A stretch of 64,000 nt of DNA from the NCBI GenBank assembly GCA_023374025.1, contig SIJG01000072.1, positions 472,454 through 536,453 on the forward strand, written 5' to 3'. A program made the position numbers and the translations under genes. Origin of the DNA: Heterodera schachtii. Its lineage: Eukaryota; Nematoda; Chromadorea; Rhabditida; Heteroderidae. Each line of letters opens with the position of its first letter. Within the stretch, counting starts at the first letter, position 1. Below, one piece after another: positions 1 through 8,779 of the stretch. A model generated the notes under the pieces. It did no database searches. It had not been told where the DNA came from and saw only the letters and a list, made by a program, of their open reading frames with translations.

Positions 1-706
1 CGGAAGTTAAATGGGCCTCAATGTTTCAGCAAAATATTTTTTATCCCTAAAATTAAAAAAAAATTAATTTAAAATAAATTCAAAGGGAAAAAGTGACAAT
101 TTGTCGAAGCGAATGGAAAAAGGGTTTGGGGTGCCAGAGACAATTTGGGAAGGGTAAACGGACAAAGTTTTTATAACCTTCAAAATAAGGAGGGCACTCA
201 TCCACACTCAAACTGTGTTTTTGCCACAATGGCTGTAGTTGTCAAGAGAACAGTTCGGAGGGCTCAAAGAGCCACAAAAGAGGATTCAATTGAGAGGGAG
301 GAGAAAAGCGGGTGACTTTCGTCGTTGGCCAATGGCACAGGCCGCCCGAACCGCTAATAAATTGTTGTTAAGTGAGGAGCTAACAAAGAAACAAAAAATA
401 TAGTTAATCTTTTGTTGTGTCTTTTGTCCGAGCGAAAAAGACCAACAAATAAAATATTTATTACGAAGAAGTCAAATAACAATAAAATAATAAAATGGCG
501 AATGGAGAGAATAGAGAATAAAATAATAAAAGTGAAGACGAAAAAGAAGTGAACGAGGGGGGAAGAGTCCACGCCTTTAAATAACAAATGTGATGGGGGA
601 GGAACGGAGGAGGGAATGGACAAATGTCAATCGATAAATGACCATGAGCAAATGTACTTTGCTCTTCTCCAACACCTCCCTTCTCGAGATTGAAACATCC
701 TCAGTT
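1..706. other. Left-edge non-coding stretch
   Basis: I see no convincing gene here. A 28-codon ORF at 229-315 (+) begins MAVVVKRTVRRAQRATKEDS, but it has no splice, domain or homology support. On the minus strand this is the region downstream of the pol ORF, where a 3' long terminal repeat would be expected. I could not find a matching repeat on the other side of the ORF. Laminin exons upstream of those at 4.5-7.3 kb are also not visible here, so they should lie beyond the left edge. Confidence 0.5.
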
Positions 707-3700
707 TCAACCTGGCGAGAATCGCTTGATCGGCTTCGGCACGCGTTGGGAACGTCGGACGCCGATTGGGCTTTTAGCCTTTTGCTGAGCCTGATCATCA
801 ACAGGTGTGGTCCGTTGATTGGCTGCTGCGTTTTGGCGTGGCGGTGTCCTTTGATTTGGCTCAATGGCCACTCGTTCCTGAATGGGGGGTTCCCAATTTG
901 AATTGTCCTCAACATCCAATCGGCGCCGAAGCTGGTTGGCATGCCGATGGACAATTCGGCCGAGTGTTGGCACGTGGACACGGTAGGTCGGCGAGTTTCT
1001 GAGCCTTTCAACAATTGTGCCCTGTAGCCAATGGCTTTTTCCAAGGCGATAGTTCAAGAGCAGGACGGAATCCGTTGGGAGGAACTCAGTAGTTTTTGTG
1101 CCATGGTTCCGATCGAATTGCTGTGCCATTTTGGCTGAATAGTCCTTTTGGTGCTGTTTGAACTTACCTTTTTCAAATTTCTCCGACTGATCAATTTGTC
1201 CTTTTGGGTGGACGAGTGCCAATTTGGTGCGCAGTTTCCGTCCAAGGAACAACTGATCAGGCGAATATCCGTCGATGGCAGAATTTGGCGTTGATCGGTA
1301 TGAGAGCAGCACTTTTTCGAGGCTGTACTTGTCGCCTTTGCACTTCATCATCGCCCTTTTGAAAGTGTCGACGAAACGTTCGACTTGTCCGTTGGATTGG
1401 GGATGAAACGGCGGCGTAAAAGTGTGCTTAATTCCGAACTCCTTACAGAGTGACGCAAATTCGGACGAATGAAATTGAGTTCCGTTATCCGAAACTATTT
1501 CGTCTGGAATGCCGAGTCGGTGGATGATTGATCGGAGTGTGAAAACGGTTGCCGCGGCCGTCATTGAGTTCATTTGGTAAACCTCCGGCCATTTGGAGTA
1601 TGAGTCCACCAAAATAAAATAGACGTGACCGTCTTGGCATGGTCCCGCAAAATCGATATGCACCCGTTGGAACACCTTGTCGGTTGGAGTCCAAGGGGCG
1701 AGCGGTGCCTTGATCGGTGCTTTTTGCGCCTTTTGGCATTCTTCACACTGACGGACGATCCGTTCAATTTCCGAGTCCATGCCGGGCCAATACACGTGTT
1801 GGCGGGCGAGTGCTTTCATGCGCACAATTCCGGGATGTGCCATGTGCAGGGACTTCAGCATTCGATTGCGGAGCGATTGTGGGACGACGACGCGATTTTG
1901 GTAGAGCAAACAGCCCTCAATTTCCAAAATGTTTTCCCTTTTCGGAAAATACGGTGCGATGTCCGGGTCGCTGCTTTTCTTTGGCCAATTCGATTGGGTG
2001 AATGCCAAAATTTTCTTTAAAATCTCATCATTCGGTGTCGCCTCTGCGATTTCGTCTGCAGTGACGGGAAGTTGATCCGTCTTGGTTTGCAGGAGTGTGC
2101 TGATATAGCACTCGGTTTCGGTGCAGATGTTGGCGATCAAAATATCCTCCTCTGGTCGGGGATAATTTGCGATGAGGCGTGAGAGAACATCAGCCTGGCC
2201 AAACGATGCGGTGTTGATGTACCGTATCTCAAAATCGTAATTGGCCATGATTAGGGCCCATCTTTGGAGTCGGCTTGCGGCATAAATGGGGATGCCTTTC
2301 TTGGAGCCGAAGATGGCCAGCAATGGCTTGTGGTCCGTGAGCAGAGTAAATTTCCGCCCGAAAAGCATCCGGTGGAATTTTTGAACTGCGAACACAAGCG
2401 CCAAAGCTTCTTTCTCAATTTGGCTGTAGTTCTGCTGCGCGTTGGTCAGAACTGTTGAGGCGTGCTCGATGACTTTTTCCTTTTTGTCCGGAAAAATGTG
2501 GCTGATCGTTGCGCCGATGCCATCTTTTGACGCGTCTGCCGCTACGACGATCGGAAGTGTGGGGTCGTAGTGGGTCAGCAGAAGTTCTGAGAGCATAATT
2601 GCTTTGGCTTTCTCGAACGCGGACTGTTGATCATCTCCCCAACTCCAGGATACATCCTTTCGGAGGAGTTGGTCCAATGGCGCCCTGATTTCTCGCATTG
2701 GTTTAACAAAACGTCCGTAATAATTGAGTGCCCCCAAAAATGAACGGAGGGTCGTTTTGTCGTGCGGCGCTGGCATTTTCTGAATTGCCTCTGAGCGCGA
2801 TGGGTCGGGGCGTATGCCGTTGGATGAGACGATGTGGCCGAGAAAAAGCAATTCTTTTTGGATGAATTTGCATTTTTCGAGTTGAATTCGTAGGCCAAAG
2901 TCCTTAATGCGTTTGAAAAGCGTGTGGAGCGCATTGACGTGGTCCTCCAGGGTCTTTGATGCGATTAGGCAATCATCCAAATAAGAAAAGACGCCTGGAA
3001 TCCCTGCGCAAATTTGGTCCATCAAGTGCTGAAAAATGGATGGTGCCGATTTAACGCCAAATGGGAGACGTTGGCACTGAAATAGGCCGCGGTGGGTGTT
3101 GATTGTGCAAAGTGGCTTCGATTTTTCGTCCAATTCCATTTGGAGGTAGGCGTCTCTCAGGTCGAGATTTGAGAAAAATGCCGCTCCATTCAAAGCTGCA
3201 TAAATGACGTCGGGCCTCGGGAGAGGATGACGATTCAGTTCGATGGAATCGTTCAATCCCGTCGAAAAGTCGATGCACACCCGGGTCTTTCCATTTTTCT
3301 TTTTGACGGCCAAAATCGGGGCGGCCCAATGGCTGAATTCTACCGGTTTGATTGCGCCGATCTGTAAGAGGCGGTCCAGTTCGGTGTCGACTGCTTCGAT
3401 AGCACCATGGGGGACTGGTCGAGCTTTACAGAAAATGGGTCGGGCGTCCGGTTTCAGAATCAGATGCGCCTTGATTGCGCAGTGGCCAAGTCCGCTCTTA
3501 AAAACTTCCTCAAAATCGTTTTGCAACACAGCGGTGAGCGAGGCTTCGTCCGTTATGTCAATCGCCGGGTTGGGTGCCTTGACGACATTGGCGTTGATTG
3601 ATGCATTTGGTTTGCCTTTGGTGCTCTTTGGGAACAAAATTTCTTTTGGGATGAGCTCAAATTCCTCAATCCACGGAAGACCGAACAAATCATGCTTTAG

Positions 3701-4348
3701 ATCACTGCTGACATAAGCAATCAATGTTTTGGCTGGCCGATCGAAACAACTGACGGTGCAATGAAATTTTCCTTCGGTTGAAAATGCGGTGTCATTGCAG
3801 TTGCGGGTCTCGATGTCCGTTGGAGAGAGTTCGGGTTGGCCCAATTTAATCCACGTTTTGAAGCTGATGACTGTTGCTTGGGCTCCACTGTCTCCATTCA
3901 TCTTCAATTTTATGCCATTGATCACTGCCGGGATCTTCCACCATCGGCCTTCGGTTGTGCCAATCACCATGCATTGTGACTTGGCCACGACCGTGTGAAA
4001 TGATCGGTTGTGAAATTTGGGTGCCGTGTTGGACGAGCGCTGACGGCAGACAATCGCAATGTGGCCTTGCCGGTTGCATTTGTTGCAAAATGCGTTGGCA
4101 AATTTGCAGTCCGATCGCCAGTGATCGGTGCTACCGCATGATGCACATGGGTGCGGTGGATGGCCTCTGTTTGCTTTGTCGTCCGATTTTTGCTTAGGCG
4201 AAGGCGCATGATGTGGCGATTTGGGTGCCGGTTCATGATGTGGCCATTTGGGTGCCGGTTTTGCCTTGTGTTTGCTAATCGTTTCGTTAAAATCCGGCAT
4301 TTTAGCGAATTTTTCGACAAAACTTGGCATAACTTTACTTAAGGGCAA
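707..4348 (-). CDS. Ty3/gypsy-type retrotransposon pol polyprotein, 5'-truncated
   Basis: One open frame of 1213 residues. In order: two CCHC zinc knuckles (about 68-101, both CX2CX4HX4C), an aspartic protease with DSGA at 153-156, reverse transcriptase with LDLRDAY near 395 and YLDD at 456-459, RNase H (acidic residues in AADAS, IEKEA, TDHKP and QADVLSR), an integrase HHCC zinc site (H835, H839, C868, C871), the integrase DDE core (D899, D954, E990), and a GPY/F-like tail (HWLQGTIVERL). The RT/RNase H then integrase order defines the Ty3/gypsy class. The capsid part of gag is missing: the frame starts just before the zinc knuckles, inside a fold-back. No env-like gene follows. The frame has no stops, so the copy is young or conserved, but without gag or visible LTRs it is probably not autonomous. 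The start codon is uncertain. Confidence 0.92.
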   Translation of the reverse strand: MPLSKVMPSFVEKFAKMPDFNETISKHKAKPAPKWPHHEPAPKSPHHAPSPKQKSDDKANRGHPPHPCASCGSTDHWRSDCKFANAFCNKCNRQGHIAIVCRQRSSNTAPKFHNRSFHTVVAKSQCMVIGTTEGRWWKIPAVINGIKLKMNGDSGAQATVISFKTWIKLGQPELSPTDIETRNCNDTAFSTEGKFHCTVSCFDRPAKTLIAYVSSDLKHDLFGLPWIEEFELIPKEILFPKSTKGKPNASINANVVKAPNPAIDITDEASLTAVLQNDFEEVFKSGLGHCAIKAHLILKPDARPIFCKARPVPHGAIEAVDTELDRLLQIGAIKPVEFSHWAAPILAVKKKNGKTRVCIDFSTGLNDSIELNRHPLPRPDVIYAALNGAAFFSNLDLRDAYLQMELDEKSKPLCTINTHRGLFQCQRLPFGVKSAPSIFQHLMDQICAGIPGVFSYLDDCLIASKTLEDHVNALHTLFKRIKDFGLRIQLEKCKFIQKELLFLGHIVSSNGIRPDPSRSEAIQKMPAPHDKTTLRSFLGALNYYGRFVKPMREIRAPLDQLLRKDVSWSWGDDQQSAFEKAKAIMLSELLLTHYDPTLPIVVAADASKDGIGATISHIFPDKKEKVIEHASTVLTNAQQNYSQIEKEALALVFAVQKFHRMLFGRKFTLLTDHKPLLAIFGSKKGIPIYAASRLQRWALIMANYDFEIRYINTASFGQADVLSRLIANYPRPEEDILIANICTETECYISTLLQTKTDQLPVTADEIAEATPNDEILKKILAFTQSNWPKKSSDPDIAPYFPKRENILEIEGCLLYQNRVVVPQSLRNRMLKSLHMAHPGIVRMKALARQHVYWPGMDSEIERIVRQCEECQKAQKAPIKAPLAPWTPTDKVFQRVHIDFAGPCQDGHVYFILVDSYSKWPEVYQMNSMTAAATVFTLRSIIHRLGIPDEIVSDNGTQFHSSEFASLCKEFGIKHTFTPPFHPQSNGQVERFVDTFKRAMMKCKGDKYSLEKVLLSYRSTPNSAIDGYSPDQLFLGRKLRTKLALVHPKGQIDQSEKFEKGKFKQHQKDYSAKMAQQFDRNHGTKTTEFLPTDSVLLLNYRLGKSHWLQGTIVERLRNSPTYRVHVPTLGRIVHRHANQLRRRLDVEDNSNWEPPIQERVAIEPNQRTPPRQNAAANQRTTPVDDQAQQKAKSPIGVRRSQRVPKPIKRFSPG

Positions 4349-4468
4349 TCAAATTTTACATTCTTGCTCTATCGAGTGGTACCAAGAATGTAAAATTTGG
4401 TTGCTTTTAAGCAAAGTTATGCCATGTTTTGTCAAAAAATAGCTAAAATGGCGGATTTTACGAAACGA
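4280..4468. repeat. Inverted repeat (fold-back) at the 5' end of the pol ORF
   Basis: Arms 4280-4366 and 4383-4468 are reverse complements at roughly 90 percent identity, separated by a 16-bp loop. The first 25 or so codons of the pol ORF lie in the left arm. The right arm repeats the same coding sequence (MPCFVKK) in the opposite direction. This marks a rearranged or self-primed 5' terminus of the retroelement where it meets the laminin sequence. Confidence 0.85.
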
Positions 4469-4531
4469 CCAAGCACGTTTCAATTCAAATTTATTAACTT
4501 TTTTAATTTGCCAGATTTCTTCCATCGATAG

Positions 4532-7283
4532 TGCCCTGCCCGCATTGAATTGGAAGTTTGTGGTGCCGACTCTGCTCCATGCGATGCCGTGTGTGGCGGA
4601 CCTGGTCCAACCTGTTCACGTTGTGGCGGTTCATCGTGTCCAGGCACAGCAATTAAAAAAAAATATTATATATTTAATGCAACAAATTAAATAAAGTAAT
4701 AATAATTAACCATTGTTTCCCAATATTTATTTTGTTATATTAGGCTCCGTTTATAAAGCTGAACAAGCCAAACATTTTGCACAAGAGGCTCTCGAAAAGG
4801 TGGATACAAAGCAAAAAGAAGCAGAAGAGGTGAATTTACCTATTTAATTATTTTAATTTTTTTATGTATTTTAATAAAATATAAAACTGAAATAATAATA
4901 ATTGTTTAAATAAAGCTTCTGAAAAAAGTACGCGATGTGCTGCCAAAAACGCAGGAGGCACGCAAATCAATGGAAAAGGCATTGGAAAACTCCAAAATAA
5001 AGGCAAAATTAAAAAAAAAATGAAAAAAAAAATTCCAATTTCAAAATTTTAAATTTAGTCCGAACGTATCAACAAAACGCATGATGCATTGGTGGCACAA
5101 ATTGAGCAAATCAAAAATTTCCTTGAATCCGAAAGGCATAGGTCAAATTAAATTTACAATAAACAATTTAAAATAATTTACATTTAAGCGAATTGTTTTA
5201 ATTTCAGACCTGAACACATCAGGGCCAAGGTTGAACACATTCTGAACATCACAATTCCATTCAATGAACAACAAATTCGACAACTTTCGGAAAACGTAAA
5301 AATTATTGCACCTTTATTTTTCTAGGAAAACCCTAAAGAATTTTTTATGAAAAATTCTCCCAAGTTTTTTTCAATTTTTAAAAATCTTTTTTTAATTCGA
5401 ACCGCTACTTTTCTAGTTTAAGGGATACTTTTAGCATACATTTAATTTGTATGGTAGGTACTCTCATGCGCATCTTGCCCATGAGGGTATCCTTGGTACA
5501 GGTAGCCTGTCAATTCATTGACCTGTACAGCTCATGTGTGAACGATAGCGCTGGTCTGATCCCGGATTCGTGATCAGCGACCATGAAAACCCTTTATTTA
5601 ATTAATTTCTAAATTAAAATTTTTTTTTCATTTAAAATGTATTTTAAAAGTATCCCTTAAACTAGAAAAGTACCTTGGAACCCTCCCCCCATCTTTTTTC
5701 AGATTCGCCAAAAAGTTTACGAGGCAAAAGAGCCCGAGAAAATTTTGACTGAAACGCATGCCAACAAAACGGCTGCTTTGAAGTTACAGTCAAAGGCCGA
5801 GAAAGCCAGCCAAAGGGCAGCGTCAATGCACAGTAAAAATGATAAAACAATGATTGTTATTCACTGAACTTATTATGCCCAAGATGTCACGGTCGGCATC
5901 AAGAAGTCGCTGGACAAGGCGGAGGAGGCTCAGAAACAAGCGCAGATGACACTGGACGAAGCCAATGCCAGCATTGAAAAGACAAAGTCATCATTTACGG
6001 GAGCAGCTTCTCCCCTCCCCTCCCCCCCCCCCCACCGCCGTTTCCAATTTGAATTTAAAATTAAGAAAACAATTTTAGAAATTTTTTTCTAAGAAAATTT
6101 CAAGAAAAAGAAATGTCGAGAAATTTTCCAACGATGGGACTAAAAATCTTTTTTTTTTCCCGTGGCCCTTTTAAGATAGGAAGTCTTCAGCAAAGTCCAG
6201 GCGGGTCCCTGCCGATCCCATCTATTGTCTCCAGTTTTTATTAGAGCTCGACCTGGACATGGATACAGGCCTGAATTTTTCCTGGGTCCAATTTAGGCAA
6301 TTTTTTTCTGCAATCTGGATTTTTCCTGGACCTAGGTTTTCCTGGATTTTTGTTCAGGAAATCCAGGTCCAATATAATTGAAAATTTATGTTTCTTCAGG
6401 TCCACCCTTTCATTGACAGAAGATGAGATCAAATCATTGGAGTCACGTGTTGACGAAGCAACCGATCGAACTCGGAAATTGATCAACATGACTGGTGAAA
6501 AATCAAGCGAAAAACAAAAAATGCAATTTTTCTTTTTTCATTTTCAGACCATCTCAAAGCGCAATACATTAAAATTATGTCCAACACAAAGGCGGCCGGC
6601 CAAAGCGCCGCCGGTGCATCAGAAATTGCGGACAAAGATGAGCAAAAACACAATGCGATGAAGGTGAGAAACAATTTAAAATGATATGTATAGAAAATTA
6701 TTTAATTGTGTAAATCAGGGGACGGTCCCCAAGATTTTCTACTTGGGTTTTAAGGGGGCGGGAGGTAACAATGAAAAAATAGATCAGTCTGCTGTTTAGT
6801 TTTATGCATTTGGCATGGGTTTTCGGATTTCCGAAAATTAATTTATCAAATTCTTTCCCAAATTAAATTTTTTGTTTATTTTTAAATGTGCTTCAGAGAG
6901 GATCATTTTTATGAAACACCTAATAATGCCTACTATAATTAATTTTTAAATTTCAGTCCACCTACGACAAAGTGTTAGCTTTATTGGAAGAGATAGAAGG
7001 CGGAAATGAGGAGCGGAAACAGCGGGCGGAAGAGTTGCGCAAGCGCACAACCGAATTGTTGGCAAAGATTAAGCGGAGTCGGGAAGAGAAAATTTGTGGG
7101 CTATTTTTTATTAAAATTATTTTTGTTTTTTTTAATTTTTTAGCCCTGATTGAACGTGCTGATTCATTAGACGTGGAACTGAACAGTTTTCACACCTCAA
7201 CTGAGGAACTCAGTGATCAGATTGATCAGGTGACCAGCGAAATTGATCGACATGTTGAGTTCCATGCCACATGCGATGCCTAA
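4532..7283 (+). CDS. Laminin subunit beta, C-terminal coiled-coil exons (5' part missing)
   Basis: Exons at about 4532-4643, 4744-4829, 4916-5002, 5059-5141, 5208-5295, 5703-5832, 5884-5986, 6400-6494, 6548-6663, 6957-7095 and 7144-7283 join in one frame. The first encodes a cysteine cluster (VCGADSAPCDAVCGG, CSRCGGSSCPG) typical of the laminin beta chain at the start of domain I. The rest is a long heptad coiled coil containing ITIPFNEQQIRQLSENI, which aligns by eye with the beta-chain PxxPQQLQNLTEDI region. It ends HATCDA, with the penultimate cysteine region that bonds to the gamma chain. Laminin beta assembles with alpha and gamma in the secreted basement-membrane trimer. Introns after 4643 and 5002 start with GC instead of GT. 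The first exon boundary is approximate because an in-frame TAG lies at 4529-4531. Upstream LN and EGF-like domains must lie left of the window, which places the retrotransposon in an intron, or else they are lost. Confidence 0.88.
5406..5672. mobile_element. Tc1/mariner-like MITE in a laminin intron
   Basis: Perfect 27-bp terminal inverted repeats at 5406-5432 and 5646-5672 start with TACTTTTCTAGTTTAAGG. The outer TA on each side fits a TA target duplication. The interior carries a repeated genomic motif (ATTCGTGATCAGCG, near 5567-5580) but no ORF. It sits in the 407-bp intron 5296-5702 of the laminin gene. Confidence 0.8.
6242..6375. mobile_element. Partial hAT-like short element (TAGAGCTCG family)
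   Basis: The left end reads TAGAGCTCGACCTGGAC, and a decayed right end reads CCAGGTCCAATATA. This is the same family as the complete 73-bp element at 48329-48401. It lies in a laminin intron. The right terminus is too degraded to find a target duplication. Confidence 0.4.
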
Positions 7284-7536
7284 CAACTAAAAAGTCCATC
7301 ATTTTGCCACAATTTTGAACTTTTAGTTTATAATTGAAAAAACGAAAATGAATGTTTAATTGTTTGATTCTTCATTGTTCTTAAAATTGTTGCTTGAAAA
7401 TGATTGAAAAGCAAAAATCTATGTACAGTATTGCCAGACATTGTATGCATTTTTTAAATGTCTTTCGTATGTACTTGTGGTCGTTAAAATGCAATGTATT
7501 CCAATCCCTTACTTCAAACTAATTTTTGATTGACTG

Positions 7537-7542
7537 AATAAA
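7537..7542 (+). promoter_or_regulatory. Polyadenylation signal of the laminin gene
   Basis: AATAAA about 254 bp after the laminin stop codon at 7281-7283, preceded by an AT-rich 3' UTR. Confidence 0.6.
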
Positions 7543-7672
7543 TATTCGATTCTCTTGACTTATACGGTGTTTTTTCCCGTGGACGAACTCCGACAAATAT
7601 GGTACCAATCGATAGATCTCAATGAGACTGATCGATCTAGGGGTGGGGGAAGTTAATCCGACAAGCTTAAGC

Positions 7673-8206
7673 TAGGGCTGGCCGGGTCCGGGTATTTGGG
7701 CAAAAACCGGGCCCGGGTATTGAAAGCCGGGTACCGGGTCGGGTATTAGTCTTTAAACCGGGTAGGTCGGGTACCCGGTAAAACCGGTTATTAAAAATTT
7801 CATAATTTCTCAAAAAGAATTAAAATATCACGAAAAGGTTTCTAATTATTTTTTAAGTGGGTCTGGCGATGGCAGTTTTCAACAAAAATTGAAAAATTGT
7901 CAAAACAAAAGTGATATGATAAGGAATTGAACCTGAGCAAAGAAGGAAATGAATCCAAAAGACTAACCAATAGGCCACAGAAGCGATAAACTGTTACATC
8001 TTTCAATAATATTAAATTATTCTTTTTAATTTTTCTTTACTTCAACATTGGTAAATTGACCCAGACGCCCATTCTTACCAGTGTATTTTTGGTACCCGAA
8101 CCTATCGGGGGTATTGGATTTTCAAAAAACCGAGTCCGGTTCCGGTATTCAAAAAGCCGGGTATCCGGGTTGGACCCGGTCGGGTACCCGGACCCGGCCA
8201 GCACTA
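7673..8206. mobile_element. hAT-like non-autonomous element E1
   Basis: The terminal inverted repeats read TAGGGCTGGCCGGGTCCGGG on the left and TAGTGCTGGCCGGGTCCGGG as the complement of the right end. They are flanked by an imperfect 8-bp target duplication (GCTTAAGC, GTTTAAAC). Subterminal GGGTACCGGGT-like repeats fill both ends. The core holds a tRNA-like sequence on the minus strand (7921-7984). There is no transposase. ORFs across it are products of the repeat. Confidence 0.82.
7921..7984 (-). repeat. tRNA-like (SINE-type) module inside E1
   Basis: The minus strand reads an A-box-like TGGCCTATTGGTTAG and, about 40 nt later, a B-box GGTTCAATTCC. The intervening sequence does not fold as a tRNA with a clear anticodon arm, so this is a tRNA-derived repeat and not a working tRNA gene. 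Confidence 0.5.
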
Positions 8207-8355
8207 GTTTAAACCGGTTTTTGAACCCATTCAAACCTTATAGTGCGTATTCAGTACCAATTACGGGTATAGGTTAAATTGTTAAGCAAAGTTTTAGGAA
8301 AGGAAAATTTTTTAAAATTAAATTAAGATTTATCTTAAAAAAGATAGTAAAAACT

Positions 8356-8410
8356 GTAGCGTAGTGATTAGTTTCTTGGATTCTATGCTTTCTTTCTCAG
8401 GTTCAATCCT
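8356..8410 (+). repeat. tRNA-like (SINE-type) module
   Basis: A-box-like TAGCGTAGTGATTAG near 8358 and B-box GGTTCAATCC at 8400-8409, in the AT-rich gap between E1 and the SPRY gene. No acceptor stem pairs, so a functional tRNA is unlikely. The rest of 8207-8779 is AT-rich with no gene. Confidence 0.45.
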
Positions 8411-8779
8411 TTTTCATTGCAAACTTTTTTTAAAAAATTTTTAAAGAATTTATTGAAAATTATTCTTTTATTATTACGAAAAGAAAGTTCCAAATTTTAA
8501 TAACTATTCTTATTTTAATAGAATTTTATAAAAGTAGAAAAATAATAAATTTAGAGAATTTAACCATAAATTACTTGAAAATTTTAACATTTTTGGTACA
8601 AATTCTGTAAACATATTAGCTAAAATCTCAAAATTTGGTCAAATTCATTTCCGAATTATTTGTTTTATTAAAAGAAAATATAAAAAAAGAAAAATAACAA
8701 AAATTTGTATCATTCAGTGATCTTAACAAGGACCTTTAAATTTGCAAAAAATGATCAGATTTGTGGGATTTTTCTTCCT

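Noticed and set aside
577..1044. 155-residue minus-strand ORF
   Set aside because: It overlaps the pol frame in another frame and shows no motif. It is a shadow of the retrotransposon ORF.
7921..8410. Functional tRNA genes
   Set aside because: A and B boxes are visible, but acceptor and anticodon stems do not pair and no anticodon can be assigned. They are treated as SINE-like.
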